The notes below the pieces were generated by a model. That model did not search any database, was not told where the DNA came from, and was given only the letters and a program-made list of their open reading frames with translations. Of a stretch of DNA of 64,000 bases, positions 53,914-62,584 are shown piece after piece (position 1 is the first letter of the stretch; each line of letters starts with the position of its first letter). The stretch covers positions 1-64,000 of the forward strand of contig NZ_JAGPNM010000011.1 of assembly GCF_018831085.1 (NCBI RefSeq), given 5' to 3'. This DNA comes from Rheinheimera oceanensis (GTDB taxonomy: Bacteria; Pseudomonadota; Gammaproteobacteria; Enterobacterales; Alteromonadaceae). The position numbers and the translations under genes were made by a program.

Positions 53914-54585
53914 TTAACGTTTTAGTTTTTTAACCACTTTGGCTTCCAGCGTAGCAAGCTCCTGCAAACGGCCCATATCAGCAGTTTCACGCTGCGGGCG
54001 CGGCTCTGCCTGCCTGGCTTTTTCAATGTAGCTCATGGCTGCTTTATAGTCGTGCTTTTGCGTTAAAAATTCTGCATAAAAATAATTAGGATCAATACCT
54101 TGCGGGTTAATACTTAGTGCCTTTTCCAGCATCATTTTTGCTGTTTTATCACTGCCAAAACCAATAGGCCAGCCTGGCATCTTGTAATACAACACCCCCA
54201 GACTGGTGTAAGCCGAACCTTGCAGTGCCTGGCTATCCAGTTGCAATGCCGCTTCCAGATCTGCTTTTGCGCCTTCAGCCAAAGATATAGCACCCAAACC
54301 ACCTTTAGCACCAGCATAACTGGATTTAATAATGCCACGCCAGATCAGTGCTTCAGCTTTGTCGGGGTTCGCTGCCACAACAGTATCAGCTTGCTCCAGC
54401 AAAGCTGCAAACGCAGCTTCTTTTTGCCCGTCACTTATACTGTAATTCACTTGTGCCCAGCGATCCTGTAACGGTTTAATATCCTGGAGTACATCTGCAT
54501 AAACCGAACCAGCCATCAATGCTGAGCTCAACAATAAAGCCGGTATAAAAGCCGCTAATCGGTATGATTTCGTTATTTTGTTCAT
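53914..54585 (-). CDS. Exported tetratricopeptide-repeat protein
   Basis: A 223-residue exported protein with a signal peptide (MNKITKSYRLAAFIPALLLS, cleaved near VYADV). TPR-like helices follow (KAEALIWRGIIKSSYAGAKGG, LEAALQLDSQALQGSAYTSL, LEKALSINPQGIDPNYFYAEFL). It is a periplasmic protein-protein interaction protein. The ATG at 54585 is preceded by GAGGT. It lies between the SDR gene and the response regulator in the operon. Confidence 0.8.
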   Translation of the reverse strand: MNKITKSYRLAAFIPALLLSSALMAGSVYADVLQDIKPLQDRWAQVNYSISDGQKEAAFAALLEQADTVVAANPDKAEALIWRGIIKSSYAGAKGGLGAISLAEGAKADLEAALQLDSQALQGSAYTSLGVLYYKMPGWPIGFGSDKTAKMMLEKALSINPQGIDPNYFYAEFLTQKHDYKAAMSYIEKARQAEPRPQRETADMGRLQELATLEAKVVKKLKR

Positions 54586-54595
54586 ATTTACCTCG

Positions 54596-55381
54596 TTAAT
54601 GGTTTTTGCCCGCGGCAAATAACTCGATGAGTGTTAATTTACTTTTTAACGCCATATCTACCAGCGCAGGAAAAATGCCATTCAGACGGATAAAGATACG
54701 CTCAGGCCAGCCAAGAAAACGGCGAAGATCCCCTGACTCCAGTTGTTTAATCAATTGCTCTGCTACCCAGACCGGACTATCCACGGTATTGCCAAGTTGT
54801 TGATTCAGTTGCACTACATCGCTGGAGTTAATACTGGTTTCTGTGGCTCTTGGCGCAAAGTATTTCACCTGAATATCGCTGCCTGCCAATTCACGTTGCA
54901 AAGCTTCAGTAAAGCCACGTAACCCAAATTTAGTGGCGCAATAACCGGTAAACCCGGGATGACCTATGCTGCCAAAAGCTGAGCCTACATTAACTATCTG
55001 GCCCTTACGCTGGCGTAACATAGGTAAAAACAGCTGACATAGCTGCATAGGTACCAGTAAATTAATGCTGATCAGCTCACTGAATTGCTGTTGCTGGCAT
55101 AAACTAAACTGGCTGATACCGGCATTGTTAATCAGCACATCTATACCACCCTGTTGCTGGCAAAACTGTAGCAAGCCGTGCTGCTCTGCCGTAACAGTTA
55201 AGTCGCAACAATACACCAGGGTTTCAACTGCCAATTGACGTTGTAATGCTTCGAGTTTTGTTGCAGAGCGCCCGGTCAGAATAAGTCTGGCCCCTGCAGC
55301 GCTTAACTGCCTGGCGACTTCAGAGCCAATACCGCCGGTAGCCCCGGTCAGCAATACCGTTTTTCGTGCTAAAAAGCTCAT
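54596..55381 (-). CDS. Short-chain dehydrogenase/reductase
   Basis: A 261-residue classical SDR. The cofactor motif is TGATGGIGSEVA, with NNAG, the Ser in VGSAFGSIG and YCATK as the catalytic Tyr-x-x-x-Lys. The start overlaps the diiron-enzyme stop by four bases (ATGA). With the AMP-ligase and diiron enzyme it would suit reduction of an acyl-derived aldehyde or ketone, but this is inference. Confidence 0.85.
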   Translation of the reverse strand: MSFLARKTVLLTGATGGIGSEVARQLSAAGARLILTGRSATKLEALQRQLAVETLVYCCDLTVTAEQHGLLQFCQQQGGIDVLINNAGISQFSLCQQQQFSELISINLLVPMQLCQLFLPMLRQRKGQIVNVGSAFGSIGHPGFTGYCATKFGLRGFTEALQRELAGSDIQVKYFAPRATETSINSSDVVQLNQQLGNTVDSPVWVAEQLIKQLESGDLRRFLGWPERIFIRLNGIFPALVDMALKSKLTLIELFAAGKNH

Positions 55382-56070
55382 ACCATATACTCCTCTGCCT
55401 GCTTTTTCTTGCTCAGGCCATGAGGTTGTTCCAGACTGCGGAATACATCACCGTATAAGTGGAAGAAACACCTGGCACTGTGAATAATCTGCGCCTGCTC
55501 AGCCGGATCGGTAATTTTATTCATCAGGCTTTCAAAGAACCTGATATGGTCCTGATCTAAAGCACCGTGCGAGTTTAAATAGGTAAAAGCTTTGCGGGGC
55601 AGCTGTAAAGTAGTGGCAATTTTGCTGGCGGCCTGCTCAGCTAAGGCAATAGAGGTACCCTCAAGCACCAGCACCATGCCAAAAAAACATATCGGGTTAA
55701 CACGGCGCACTGAATCATAGGCATAAGACACCATCAGCTCAGTGGCAAGAGCTGGCTTTGCGGTGCGGGCCTGCTCTTTATCATAACCACAGGCGGCTAT
55801 ATCATTTAGCACCCATTCCTGATGCCCCAGCTCTTCTTCAATATACTCCGCCACCGCTTCGCGCAACCATTCTTTCGACTCCGGCAGCAAAGCACCCACC
55901 GACATTAACAGCGGTACGGTATGCTTAACGTGGTGATAGGCCTGGGTTAAAAAAGCCACATAATGATCCAGGGTGAAATCACCGGCAAAAGTGCGGCGTA
56001 TCATCGGCGCATCCAGTAAATAAGCTCGCTCTGTTTCTGTTGCATTAACCAGCGTTTGGTAAAAACTCAT
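55378..56070 (-). CDS. Heme-oxygenase-like diiron enzyme (TenA-like fold)
   Basis: A 230-residue all-helical protein, usually annotated TenA-like or iron-containing redox enzyme. A diiron ligand set of heme-oxygenase-like oxidases is visible: Glu79/Glu80 and His83 in EEELGHQEW, Glu137 in VLEGTS, and His168-x3-Asp172-x2-His175 in SHGALDQDHIRF. The catalytic Cys of true TenA thiaminases is not placed the same way. Known relatives include UndA (fatty acid to alkene), CADD and BesC. The neighbouring AMP-ligase suggests a fatty acyl or similar substrate. AGGAGAGC precedes the ATG. Confidence 0.75.
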   Translation of the reverse strand: MSFYQTLVNATETERAYLLDAPMIRRTFAGDFTLDHYVAFLTQAYHHVKHTVPLLMSVGALLPESKEWLREAVAEYIEEELGHQEWVLNDIAACGYDKEQARTAKPALATELMVSYAYDSVRRVNPICFFGMVLVLEGTSIALAEQAASKIATTLQLPRKAFTYLNSHGALDQDHIRFFESLMNKITDPAEQAQIIHSARCFFHLYGDVFRSLEQPHGLSKKKQAEEYMV

Positions 56071-57532
56071 AGGGCTCTCCTGTTATATCTTCGGATAAAA
56101 ATAAATCGGCAATCAGGCTTTGGTATTTCTTAGCAATCTCGGCACGCCGTGGCCGGCCATTAGCCGTTAACGTGCCGTCTTCTAAAGACAAAGGCTGACT
56201 TAGTAACCTAAAAGCTTTTATTTGCGCGTAGTCTGGTAGTTGCTGGTTCACCTGCTGCAGATAGGCAGGTAGCAATGCTGCCGATTTGAGATCAGCAAGG
56301 TATAAAAGTGCAGCACAGTATGGCTTAGCATCTCCGAGCAATACCGCCTGGCGGATTAAACCGCTTTGTGTTAGTAACGCTTCCGGCCATTCCGGTGAAA
56401 TATTTCGGCCCAGACTTGAGATCAGTAAATTCTTGCGACGCCCAAGAATACGTAACCGGCCCCGGGCATCCAACTCGCCTAAGTCTCCGGTAAATACCTT
56501 ATCGCAGGCAGACGCGGCATCGCCCAGATAACCCAGAAATGGTTGCTTTACTACAATTTCGCCATCAATAATTTCGATTTCACGATGCGCTAATGGCAAC
56601 CCCACTGATGCCAGTACAGAAGCCGAACTTTGCCGCGCATCAAAACCTGATAACGCAACCACAGAAGCACATTCACTTAAGCCATAGCCCTGAAACACGG
56701 GTAATCCAAGCCGCGACGCCTGCTGCAATAACGCAACAGAAACATGAGCACCACCAACAGCTATAAATTCCAGTGACTGTGGCACTTGCCAACCCTGAGA
56801 TCTTGCCATCACCAGCAGTTGCAGTAATTCAGGTACTAAAATCAGACTTTTTGGCGCTACATTGCTAATAAGCTGCAGCAAAGCCTGCGGATTAACCAAC
56901 TGACTCCCTTTAAAACCGCGCATTGGATCCGGGGCTATCAACACTTCACCACCGGCTAACAATGGAGCATAAATACCCGCGATATTTTCTAATAAAGTAC
57001 TTAAAGGTAATAAACACAGATGCTTAGGTGAATCTTGTTTAATGCGTTCAATCAGGCTGTACGCTACATCAAGTTGGCTTTGCGCCGACAAACACACTCC
57101 TTTGGGTTGTCCGGTTGAACCTGAGGTAAACGTAATTTTTTGACAAGTCGGGGCAATAGCCGCACCAGCACTTTGTAAATCACGGCGATACAGCAAGAGA
57201 TCACCGACTTGTTCCAACAAGGTAAATTCGGCTGCCTGTTGTTCTGTATCTGAAATATAAACATCTGGCTCCAATTGTGACATCACGTGCTGCAGTTGGC
57301 TACCAGACAAATAAGTTGGCAGTGGCACCAATATTAAATCAGCATCCAGACAGGCTAAGTCCAGTAGCGCCCACTGCGCTGAGCTATTGGCTGCCAACGC
57401 AATACGCCGCGCACCATAACCTGATAATAGTTCCTGCCATAAACGCATCTGCTTTTTGATCCTGGCCTGCGAATAGCTTATCCCCGTCGCCAGATCGCAC
57501 AGCATAGCTGTCACTGGTAATTCAATCCGCAT
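56045..57532 (-). CDS. AMP-forming acyl-CoA synthetase/ligase
   Basis: A 495-residue adenylate-forming enzyme. The ATP loop is ITFTSGSTGQPKGV, with YGLSECASVVALSGF, the GDLGELDARGRL motif (TGD) and the C-terminal NGRPRRAEIAKKY lysine motif. It resembles long-chain acyl-CoA synthetases but is shorter. The ATG at 57532 overlaps the hemolysin-like stop codon (TAATG). It ends 26 bp inside the next gene. Substrate probably a fatty acid; not shown. Confidence 0.85.
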   Translation of the reverse strand: MRIELPVTAMLCDLATGISYSQARIKKQMRLWQELLSGYGARRIALAANSSAQWALLDLACLDADLILVPLPTYLSGSQLQHVMSQLEPDVYISDTEQQAAEFTLLEQVGDLLLYRRDLQSAGAAIAPTCQKITFTSGSTGQPKGVCLSAQSQLDVAYSLIERIKQDSPKHLCLLPLSTLLENIAGIYAPLLAGGEVLIAPDPMRGFKGSQLVNPQALLQLISNVAPKSLILVPELLQLLVMARSQGWQVPQSLEFIAVGGAHVSVALLQQASRLGLPVFQGYGLSECASVVALSGFDARQSSASVLASVGLPLAHREIEIIDGEIVVKQPFLGYLGDAASACDKVFTGDLGELDARGRLRILGRRKNLLISSLGRNISPEWPEALLTQSGLIRQAVLLGDAKPYCAALLYLADLKSAALLPAYLQQVNQQLPDYAQIKAFRLLSQPLSLEDGTLTANGRPRRAEIAKKYQSLIADLFLSEDITGEPYEFLPNAG

Positions 57533-58236
57533 TAGCAGTCTCCTGCCGGCAAGCGGGCGACTAACTGATGTAACTGTGGCCAGTGCTGATGCGCTAAAGC
57601 AGTGAGCTTCTCTTCGCGATGGATCAATCGGGTTACAGCGGCTAAATCCACCACACATACTTTTGGATCCGTATCATAGTAGCGGCCCCAACTGGCGGCC
57701 TGCTTACCTAAAGCTTCAGCCTTTGCTTCACTCAGTTCGGTAAGCTCAATACCATGACGGCTTAAAATACTGCGTACCTGTGTTGTGGCTGCGCATAACA
57801 GGTAGCGGTAATTTAACTGGTCCAGCGCATAAGCCATCAGTACAAATAGCTGTAATAAACTTTGCCGGTTTGACGCGTACAAATGGCCAATTTCGATCAG
57901 ATGGGGACGTTCAGCATACACCCCATGGGAGGCGAGTACTTGCTCCACTGCAGCAGGCAAGTATTGCTCAATAAACAGCTGCGTTCTGGCCGCGCAGCGT
58001 AATCCCAATACTGCCTGCCACTGGCCGTTCCGGCTTACACCTAATAAATTAGGCATAAAATGTTCTACCTTAGCCTGATAGTGCGCGGTAAATCCTTGCT
58101 GAATAAATTGCTGCAAAGAGCTACGTTGTGGCTGATCAGGTAACACTAACTGTAAACAACTTTCACCGGACGCCGTTGCAACGTTGTTGACGCTTGAGCT
58201 AACGCTGAGTTTGGTGCTTTGCATAAGACTGGTCAT
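57532..58236 (-). CDS. Thermostable-hemolysin-family protein
   Basis: A 234-residue protein of the thermostable hemolysin (delta-VPH) family of Vibrio. The body has HYQAKVEHFMPNLLGV, EIGHLYASNRQSLLQLF and a C-terminal region, and looks like an acyl- or acetyltransferase (GNAT-like) fold rather than a pore-former. No signal peptide is seen, which argues against a secreted toxin. It is the first gene of the ten-gene operon, 45 bp after a PmrA/QseB-type box. CAGGAGCCCGTT precedes the ATG. Confidence 0.75.
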   Translation of the reverse strand: MTSLMQSTKLSVSSSVNNVATASGESCLQLVLPDQPQRSSLQQFIQQGFTAHYQAKVEHFMPNLLGVSRNGQWQAVLGLRCAARTQLFIEQYLPAAVEQVLASHGVYAERPHLIEIGHLYASNRQSLLQLFVLMAYALDQLNYRYLLCAATTQVRSILSRHGIELTELSEAKAEALGKQAASWGRYYDTDPKVCVVDLAAVTRLIHREEKLTALAHQHWPQLHQLVARLPAGDC

Positions 58237-58280
58237 AACGGGCTCCTGTTTTACCGTTGTAACCAGTCTGGAGGAGAATA

Positions 58281-58297
58281 CTTAAAGTAGTCTTAAG
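58281..58297. promoter_or_regulatory. PmrA/QseB-type box upstream of the ten-gene operon
   Basis: CTTAAA-GTAGT-CTTAAG: two half sites spaced by five bases, 45-61 bp upstream of the first start codon, nearly the same distance as the box before the sulfatase gene. The -10 region that follows on the minus strand is poor, as expected for an activator-dependent promoter. Confidence 0.7.
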
Positions 58298-58333
58298 ACA
58301 ATCTTTGGCAGGACATTTCTTTTATATCTTAGA

Positions 58334-59374
58334 TCAAGCAGTACCATACAGCGACTTTTCAACTGCTGCAATACAGCCCTCCAACCGTTGATAATAGTCC
58401 GGCGCGTCTATCACGCAAAAACGGCTGACATCAAAACCATAGCTCTGATACAGCGCCATCAGTTGCTCAAAACTTAGTTCGCGGGTAGCCTGATCACCAA
58501 GCTCACGCATACCATCAGCCACCCAGGGCACGGTAGGCTTAAGCGCAATAACCAGATCGTACTTGGCAGGGTCAATAAAACTTTCTACCCTGCTCGCTAC
58601 CCGGCCTAAAAATACCTGACTGAAAAACGCTGTAACCACAGCATCAGTATCAAAAAAACAGACTTTATTGGCGCTACGTAAGGCGGTTAAATCCTGCTCG
58701 TACTGTAAATGTGCTATACGGTTAAAATCTTCCAGGTCAAATAAATCGCCATTACCACCAACAACATCATGCTGATAATCACGGCCCAGCTCTTCTGACC
58801 ACGACGTACAATACACTTTAGCCAGTTTGCGCGTTAGTGTGGTTTTACCGCAAGACTCCGGCCCGGTGATCAGCACCTTGCGGGCAAAAAACGGCCTGGC
58901 AGAGCCGGCGATATAGTCCCAGTGTAAATACGGGTGATTACGGATTTCTGTGCCACTAATCGGCCACTGGGTGCGCTGCGGATCCAACACCTTATATTCG
59001 ATGCCCGGAAAGTAGCGGTTGTGGCCATCGCGGTAACGCTCTTCGCCGCCGTAAATCACGCCAAAAGGCTCAGGTACGGTGTATTTTAGCTGCTTGGCGT
59101 AAGCTCCCCAACCTTGTGGAAAAGGTGCCATCGTATCTTCATTTTGTAACAGCACCTCAATACCCAGGCCCTGTAGTTCCTGCGATAACCAGCGCTGGCG
59201 CAACACACCACTGATATAAGCAATACCGGCACTATCGCACAATTGCCCGTCTTCCTGTGTACGCTCACTTATTACGACATACAGCTTGTCACACAACGCA
59301 TGAGCGCGCAGTATCGCCGTAATATGACCACGATGGGGTGGTAAAAATTTGCCCGGAAAAACACCAATTTTCAT
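58334..59374 (-). CDS. nadR: NadR-like NMN adenylyltransferase / ribosylnicotinamide kinase
   Basis: A bifunctional enzyme of NAD salvage, 346 residues. The N-terminal nucleotidyltransferase domain starts with KIGVFPGKFLPPHRGHI (the HxGH type, here HRGH) and includes the ISGTEIR motif. The C-terminal P-loop kinase domain has GPESCGKTTLTRKLA near residue 170. The N-terminal helix-turn-helix of E. coli NadR is absent, so it is an enzyme and not a repressor. Confidence 0.92.
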   Translation of the reverse strand: MKIGVFPGKFLPPHRGHITAILRAHALCDKLYVVISERTQEDGQLCDSAGIAYISGVLRQRWLSQELQGLGIEVLLQNEDTMAPFPQGWGAYAKQLKYTVPEPFGVIYGGEERYRDGHNRYFPGIEYKVLDPQRTQWPISGTEIRNHPYLHWDYIAGSARPFFARKVLITGPESCGKTTLTRKLAKVYCTSWSEELGRDYQHDVVGGNGDLFDLEDFNRIAHLQYEQDLTALRSANKVCFFDTDAVVTAFFSQVFLGRVASRVESFIDPAKYDLVIALKPTVPWVADGMRELGDQATRELSFEQLMALYQSYGFDVSRFCVIDAPDYYQRLEGCIAAVEKSLYGTA

Positions 59375-59459
59375 CCACTAACTCCCGTTATTACAGCGTA
59401 ATACAGGCACCCTACACCGAAACGCACAAAAAGGCTATTTGGCGTATTTGCCGAAGGGG

Positions 59460-60110
59460 CTAACCTTCCCAGCCTGGTTCAAACGGAAAACGTCTGGCCC
59501 AGAAATCTTGTAACGGTGCCAAGGCATCCACCCGTTTGACGACATCAGCCATAGCAGGAGCAACGCGATAAAAATGTTTACGCCGCGGGGTCCAGCGACT
59601 GGCTACTGTGACATAAAGATCCAGCACTGTTATATGTTCGCCCAGCAGAAACTGCGTTGGTGTCAGCTGCGAATCCATCACCTGCCAACACTGCGTAATA
59701 CGCTCGGCAGTGCGCTCCAACAGCTGCGGATAAAACCCGGTGTTATTGCCAGCCAGCCGGGCTGGCTCATCGCGTATCCAGTACATTGAGTATATCGACG
59801 CCGGAATAAAGCTCATCCAGCGCAAAAACTGCGCCCGCGTGGCCGTGCCCGGTAACGGTGCCAGTCCGGCTTCAGGATGCTGTTCAGTTAGCCACAATAA
59901 AATGGCGGCGCTTTCGGTTATCACCTGCTGTTGCGGTGTGATCAATACCGGTAACTGCCGCATTGGGTTTACCGCCGCCACTTTGTTGCGCTGATGCTCT
60001 CCCTCCCAGGTTGGCGCTTCGACCAGCACCTGATAAGGTGCACCAATCAGCTCCAATGCTGCCTCAATGGCTACCGAGCCTGAACCAGCGGCGCCGTATA
60101 TGTTGTACAT
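59460..60110 (-). CDS. Glutathione S-transferase family protein
   Basis: A 216-residue thioredoxin-fold GST. The N-terminal domain has YGAAGSGSVAIEAALELI, MRQLPVLI and the ITESAAILLWL motif (cis-Pro and glutathione-binding Ser). A helical C-terminal domain follows (GEHITVLDLYV). Substrate unknown. It precedes an eroded stretch. Confidence 0.82.
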   Translation of the reverse strand: MYNIYGAAGSGSVAIEAALELIGAPYQVLVEAPTWEGEHQRNKVAAVNPMRQLPVLITPQQQVITESAAILLWLTEQHPEAGLAPLPGTATRAQFLRWMSFIPASIYSMYWIRDEPARLAGNNTGFYPQLLERTAERITQCWQVMDSQLTPTQFLLGEHITVLDLYVTVASRWTPRRKHFYRVAPAMADVVKRVDALAPLQDFWARRFPFEPGWEG

Positions 60111-60191
60111 AGCCCCTCCTTAATCTCAATCAGCAGAGATAAAAAAAACCGCTGAATAAGCGCAATTACAGCCCGGCCTGAAGCATCTAAA

Positions 60192-60401
60192 TCATAGATA
60201 CGAAAACGTGCTGCCTGACGCTTCAGCGCCCCTGTTACATCCTAATAAAACACCGGAGCAAAAGGTTTCACCATCAATACCATGAGATCTGGCCCACTTA
60301 GCCCAGACATTTTCTGCAGCAGCAATAGAATTGATGATGGTGCCGTCCATATCAAATAACATGGCTGAAAAACTTTTGTCAGTTAGTAAATCAGGAGTCA
60401 T
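60192..60401 (-). pseudogene. Truncated HAD-superfamily phosphatase
   Basis: Only the first about 46 residues of a HAD hydrolase remain: motif I is FDMDGTIINS, followed by AAENVWAKWARSHGIDGETF. The frame then runs into unrelated sequence (CSGVLLGCNRG...) and stops; the other HAD motifs are missing downstream. It is a broken gene cut by deletion or recombination. A 7-bp inverted pair CTGAAGC/GCTTCAG lies near the break. Confidence 0.65.
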
Positions 60402-60476
60402 AAAGCTACAGTCCTTCGGTTAGGCGTACAAAAGTCACAGCAATACGGCTGCTCACTGTGACTTAAATTCACTGTT

Positions 60477-61217
60477 TTAAGCCAAAGATAAAGCTATGGC
60501 GTCCGCACCTGCAGGAAAACGCTGTTGGCCCGATTGATCATTAGCCGCACGGAACACCGCTTCAGCCACATCAAGTTCTTTGGTAAAGTGCTGCGCCTGC
60601 GTAAAAGCTGCAAATACACTGTGGGCATAGTCAGCATAATCTGCGGTGATCAGCCCTTGCATACGTTCGGCACCATTACTGGTAAAACTGGTAGTTGGGC
60701 CGTAACCTGGCTGCACTAATTTCACCTCAATACCAAAGGGCTTTAACTCCAGCGCCAAAGACGAGCTAAAACCTTCAATAGCGGTTTTACTGGCGGTGTA
60801 AACAGCCACCAATGGCATGGGCAGCAATACTGTGCTTGACGTTAGATTAATAATAACACCAGATTTTTGCGCCCGGAATTGTGGGATCACGGCCTGAGCC
60901 ATAGCAATCATGCCAAAGGTATTGGTTTCAAAGACCTCGCGTACTGTGGTCATTGGCGTGGCTTCACAAGCACCAAAGAGTCCAATACCGGCATTATTCA
61001 CCAATACATCTATAGGGCCAGCCTCTTTCAGTGCGGTCTTGATACTGTCGGCCTGAGTCACATCCAAAACTAAAACTTTTAAGTGTTCCGACTGAGGAAA
61101 ACCAGCTGTGGTTGGCGTACGCATTGTTGCCACGACCTTCCAGCCTTTTGCCAAAAAATACAAGGCGGTTTCCCGGCCATAACCAGATGAGCAACCCGTG
61201 ATCAGTACAGTTTTCAT
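60477..61217 (-). CDS. Short-chain dehydrogenase/reductase
   Basis: A 246-residue classical SDR with TGCSSGYGRETA at the start, NNAGIG, the catalytic Ser in INLTSSTVLL and YTASK as Tyr-x-x-x-Lys. It is divergent from the AraC regulator gene over about 100 bp, the usual arrangement for a regulator and its target. Substrate unknown. Confidence 0.85.
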   Translation of the reverse strand: MKTVLITGCSSGYGRETALYFLAKGWKVVATMRTPTTAGFPQSEHLKVLVLDVTQADSIKTALKEAGPIDVLVNNAGIGLFGACEATPMTTVREVFETNTFGMIAMAQAVIPQFRAQKSGVIINLTSSTVLLPMPLVAVYTASKTAIEGFSSSLALELKPFGIEVKLVQPGYGPTTSFTSNGAERMQGLITADYADYAHSVFAAFTQAQHFTKELDVAEAVFRAANDQSGQQRFPAGADAIALSLA

Positions 61218-61318
61218 AGCATCTCCGTAAGTTAGTTTCGCTGTAGTAAAAGTAGCGAATACCCTTCGTACTATCTATAATAGATAGTGCACTTTTCATT
61301 ACTTAGAGTTCATATTTC

Positions 61319-62230
61319 ATGGATCCGCTGACGGAAGTGATCAGCTTGCTGCAACCCCGCACGGTGTTTTCAAAAGGCATCAGTGGTGCCGGTGCATGGG
61401 CTGTACGTTATTCTGATTTTGGTTTTCCAAGCTTTTGCGCTGTGCTGGAAGGCAGTTGTTTGCTTGCAGTGGACGGCCTGGATCCCGTTACTTTGCAAGC
61501 GGGTGACTTTATTCTGCTGCCCACCACGCCGGGCTTTACGATGTCGGGTTTTGATAACGTTACGCCACAACTGATTAACTCCAAAGCCGCTGCTTTAGCT
61601 ACAGGAGAAATCCGTCATGGTCGCACAGAAGGTCCAGCTGATGTGCGCTTATTAGGTGGTTACTTTGAGTTCAACTCGCCCGACTCAGCTTTATTAATTT
61701 CTCTGATGCCTGGCATAGTGCATCTGCGCCAAAGTAAAAGCCTGCCTGTGCTGGTGAGTTTGATAAATGACGAATGCCAAAAAGCTTTAGCTGGTCAGGA
61801 CCTGGTGTTAAGCAGGCTGGTGGAAGTCCTGTTGATTGAGGCATTGCGCTCCACAGCTACAAAGCAGGCACAACCTGGTTTATTGCGGGGTCTGGCAGAT
61901 GAACGCGTTGCTTTGGCAATTCGGGAAATTCACCGCGATCCCGCTCGTTCCTGGACTGTTGCAGCCATGGCGCAGTTATCGGCTTTATCGCGCACTGCAT
62001 TTTTTCAGCGTTTTTACCGCACCGTGGGTGTATTGCCGATGGAATACCTGCTGCGCTGGAGAATGGCACTGGCCAAAGATTTATTAAGACGGCAGGATTT
62101 GGGCTTAACCGAAGTGGCAGACCGCACCGGATATCAATCCGCCAGCGCATTCAGCACCGCCTTCAGCCGCTATACAGGACAATCTCCCAGCAGTTACGCA
62201 AAGGAACACAGGCTGGTAAAAACACATTAA
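61319..62230 (+). CDS. AraC-family regulator with cupin-like N-terminal domain
   Basis: A 303-residue transcription factor. The N-terminal half has the AraC-type cupin (LDPVTLQAGDFILLPTTPGF). The C-terminal two helix-turn-helix motifs include WTVAAMAQLSALSRTAFFQRF and LTEVADRTGYQSASAFSTAF. It is divergent from the SDR gene and is probably its activator. Its 3' end lies next to a DUF2200 remnant on the other strand. Confidence 0.88.
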   Translation: MDPLTEVISLLQPRTVFSKGISGAGAWAVRYSDFGFPSFCAVLEGSCLLAVDGLDPVTLQAGDFILLPTTPGFTMSGFDNVTPQLINSKAAALATGEIRHGRTEGPADVRLLGGYFEFNSPDSALLISLMPGIVHLRQSKSLPVLVSLINDECQKALAGQDLVLSRLVEVLLIEALRSTATKQAQPGLLRGLADERVALAIREIHRDPARSWTVAAMAQLSALSRTAFFQRFYRTVGVLPMEYLLRWRMALAKDLLRRQDLGLTEVADRTGYQSASAFSTAFSRYTGQSPSSYAKEHRLVKTH

Positions 62231-62243
62231 TTGCCGATGACAG

Positions 62244-62461
62244 CGCAGAATTTTTTCCATGCTTTTGCCTTTTGCCAGCTCATCAATCAGCTTGTCTAAA
62301 TAACGTATTTTTTGCATCAAAGGATCTGCAACCTCTTCCACCCGAGCACCGCAGACCACACCTTTAATCAAAACAATATTGGTGTTTGTCGTAGGCGCCT
62401 GTGTGAAAAAGGATTTAAAATCAGTGCCCAGATCCAGTTGTTGGCCTTGCTCAGTCAGCTG
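62244..62461 (-). pseudogene. DUF2200 remnant
   Basis: About 70 residues match the C-terminal part of DUF2200: LTEQGQQLDLGTDFKSFFTQ, then LIKGVVCGARVEEVADPLMQ and IRYLDKLIDELAKGKSMEK. The N-terminal half (HRIY...FASVYPLYV type) is missing. At the 3' side the frame runs past the normal end and overlaps the AraC gene antisense. A broken gene. Confidence 0.65.
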
Positions 62462-62534
62462 AAAGCATTTCAATACGCTTGAAAATTTGTTTACAAGCGT
62501 CGTTGAGTAACGCCATGGATGGCTGCGAATAAAA

Positions 62535-62557
62535 AAACCCGTCACAAGGACGGGTTT
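62535..62557 (-). terminator. Terminator of sucCD
   Basis: AAACCCGTC and GACGGGTTT form a 9-bp stem with a 5-base loop. On the minus strand it is followed by a T run. It lies 28 bp after the sucD stop codon. Confidence 0.85.
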
Positions 62558-62584
62558 TTTAGCAGAAATTAGCTAACGGATGGA

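Noticed and set aside
60150..60260. Possible attC-like hairpin at the end of the truncated HAD gene
   Set aside because: CTGAAGC/GCTTCAG pairs, but no GTTRRRY/RYYYAAC core sites flank it, so it is not a cassette site.
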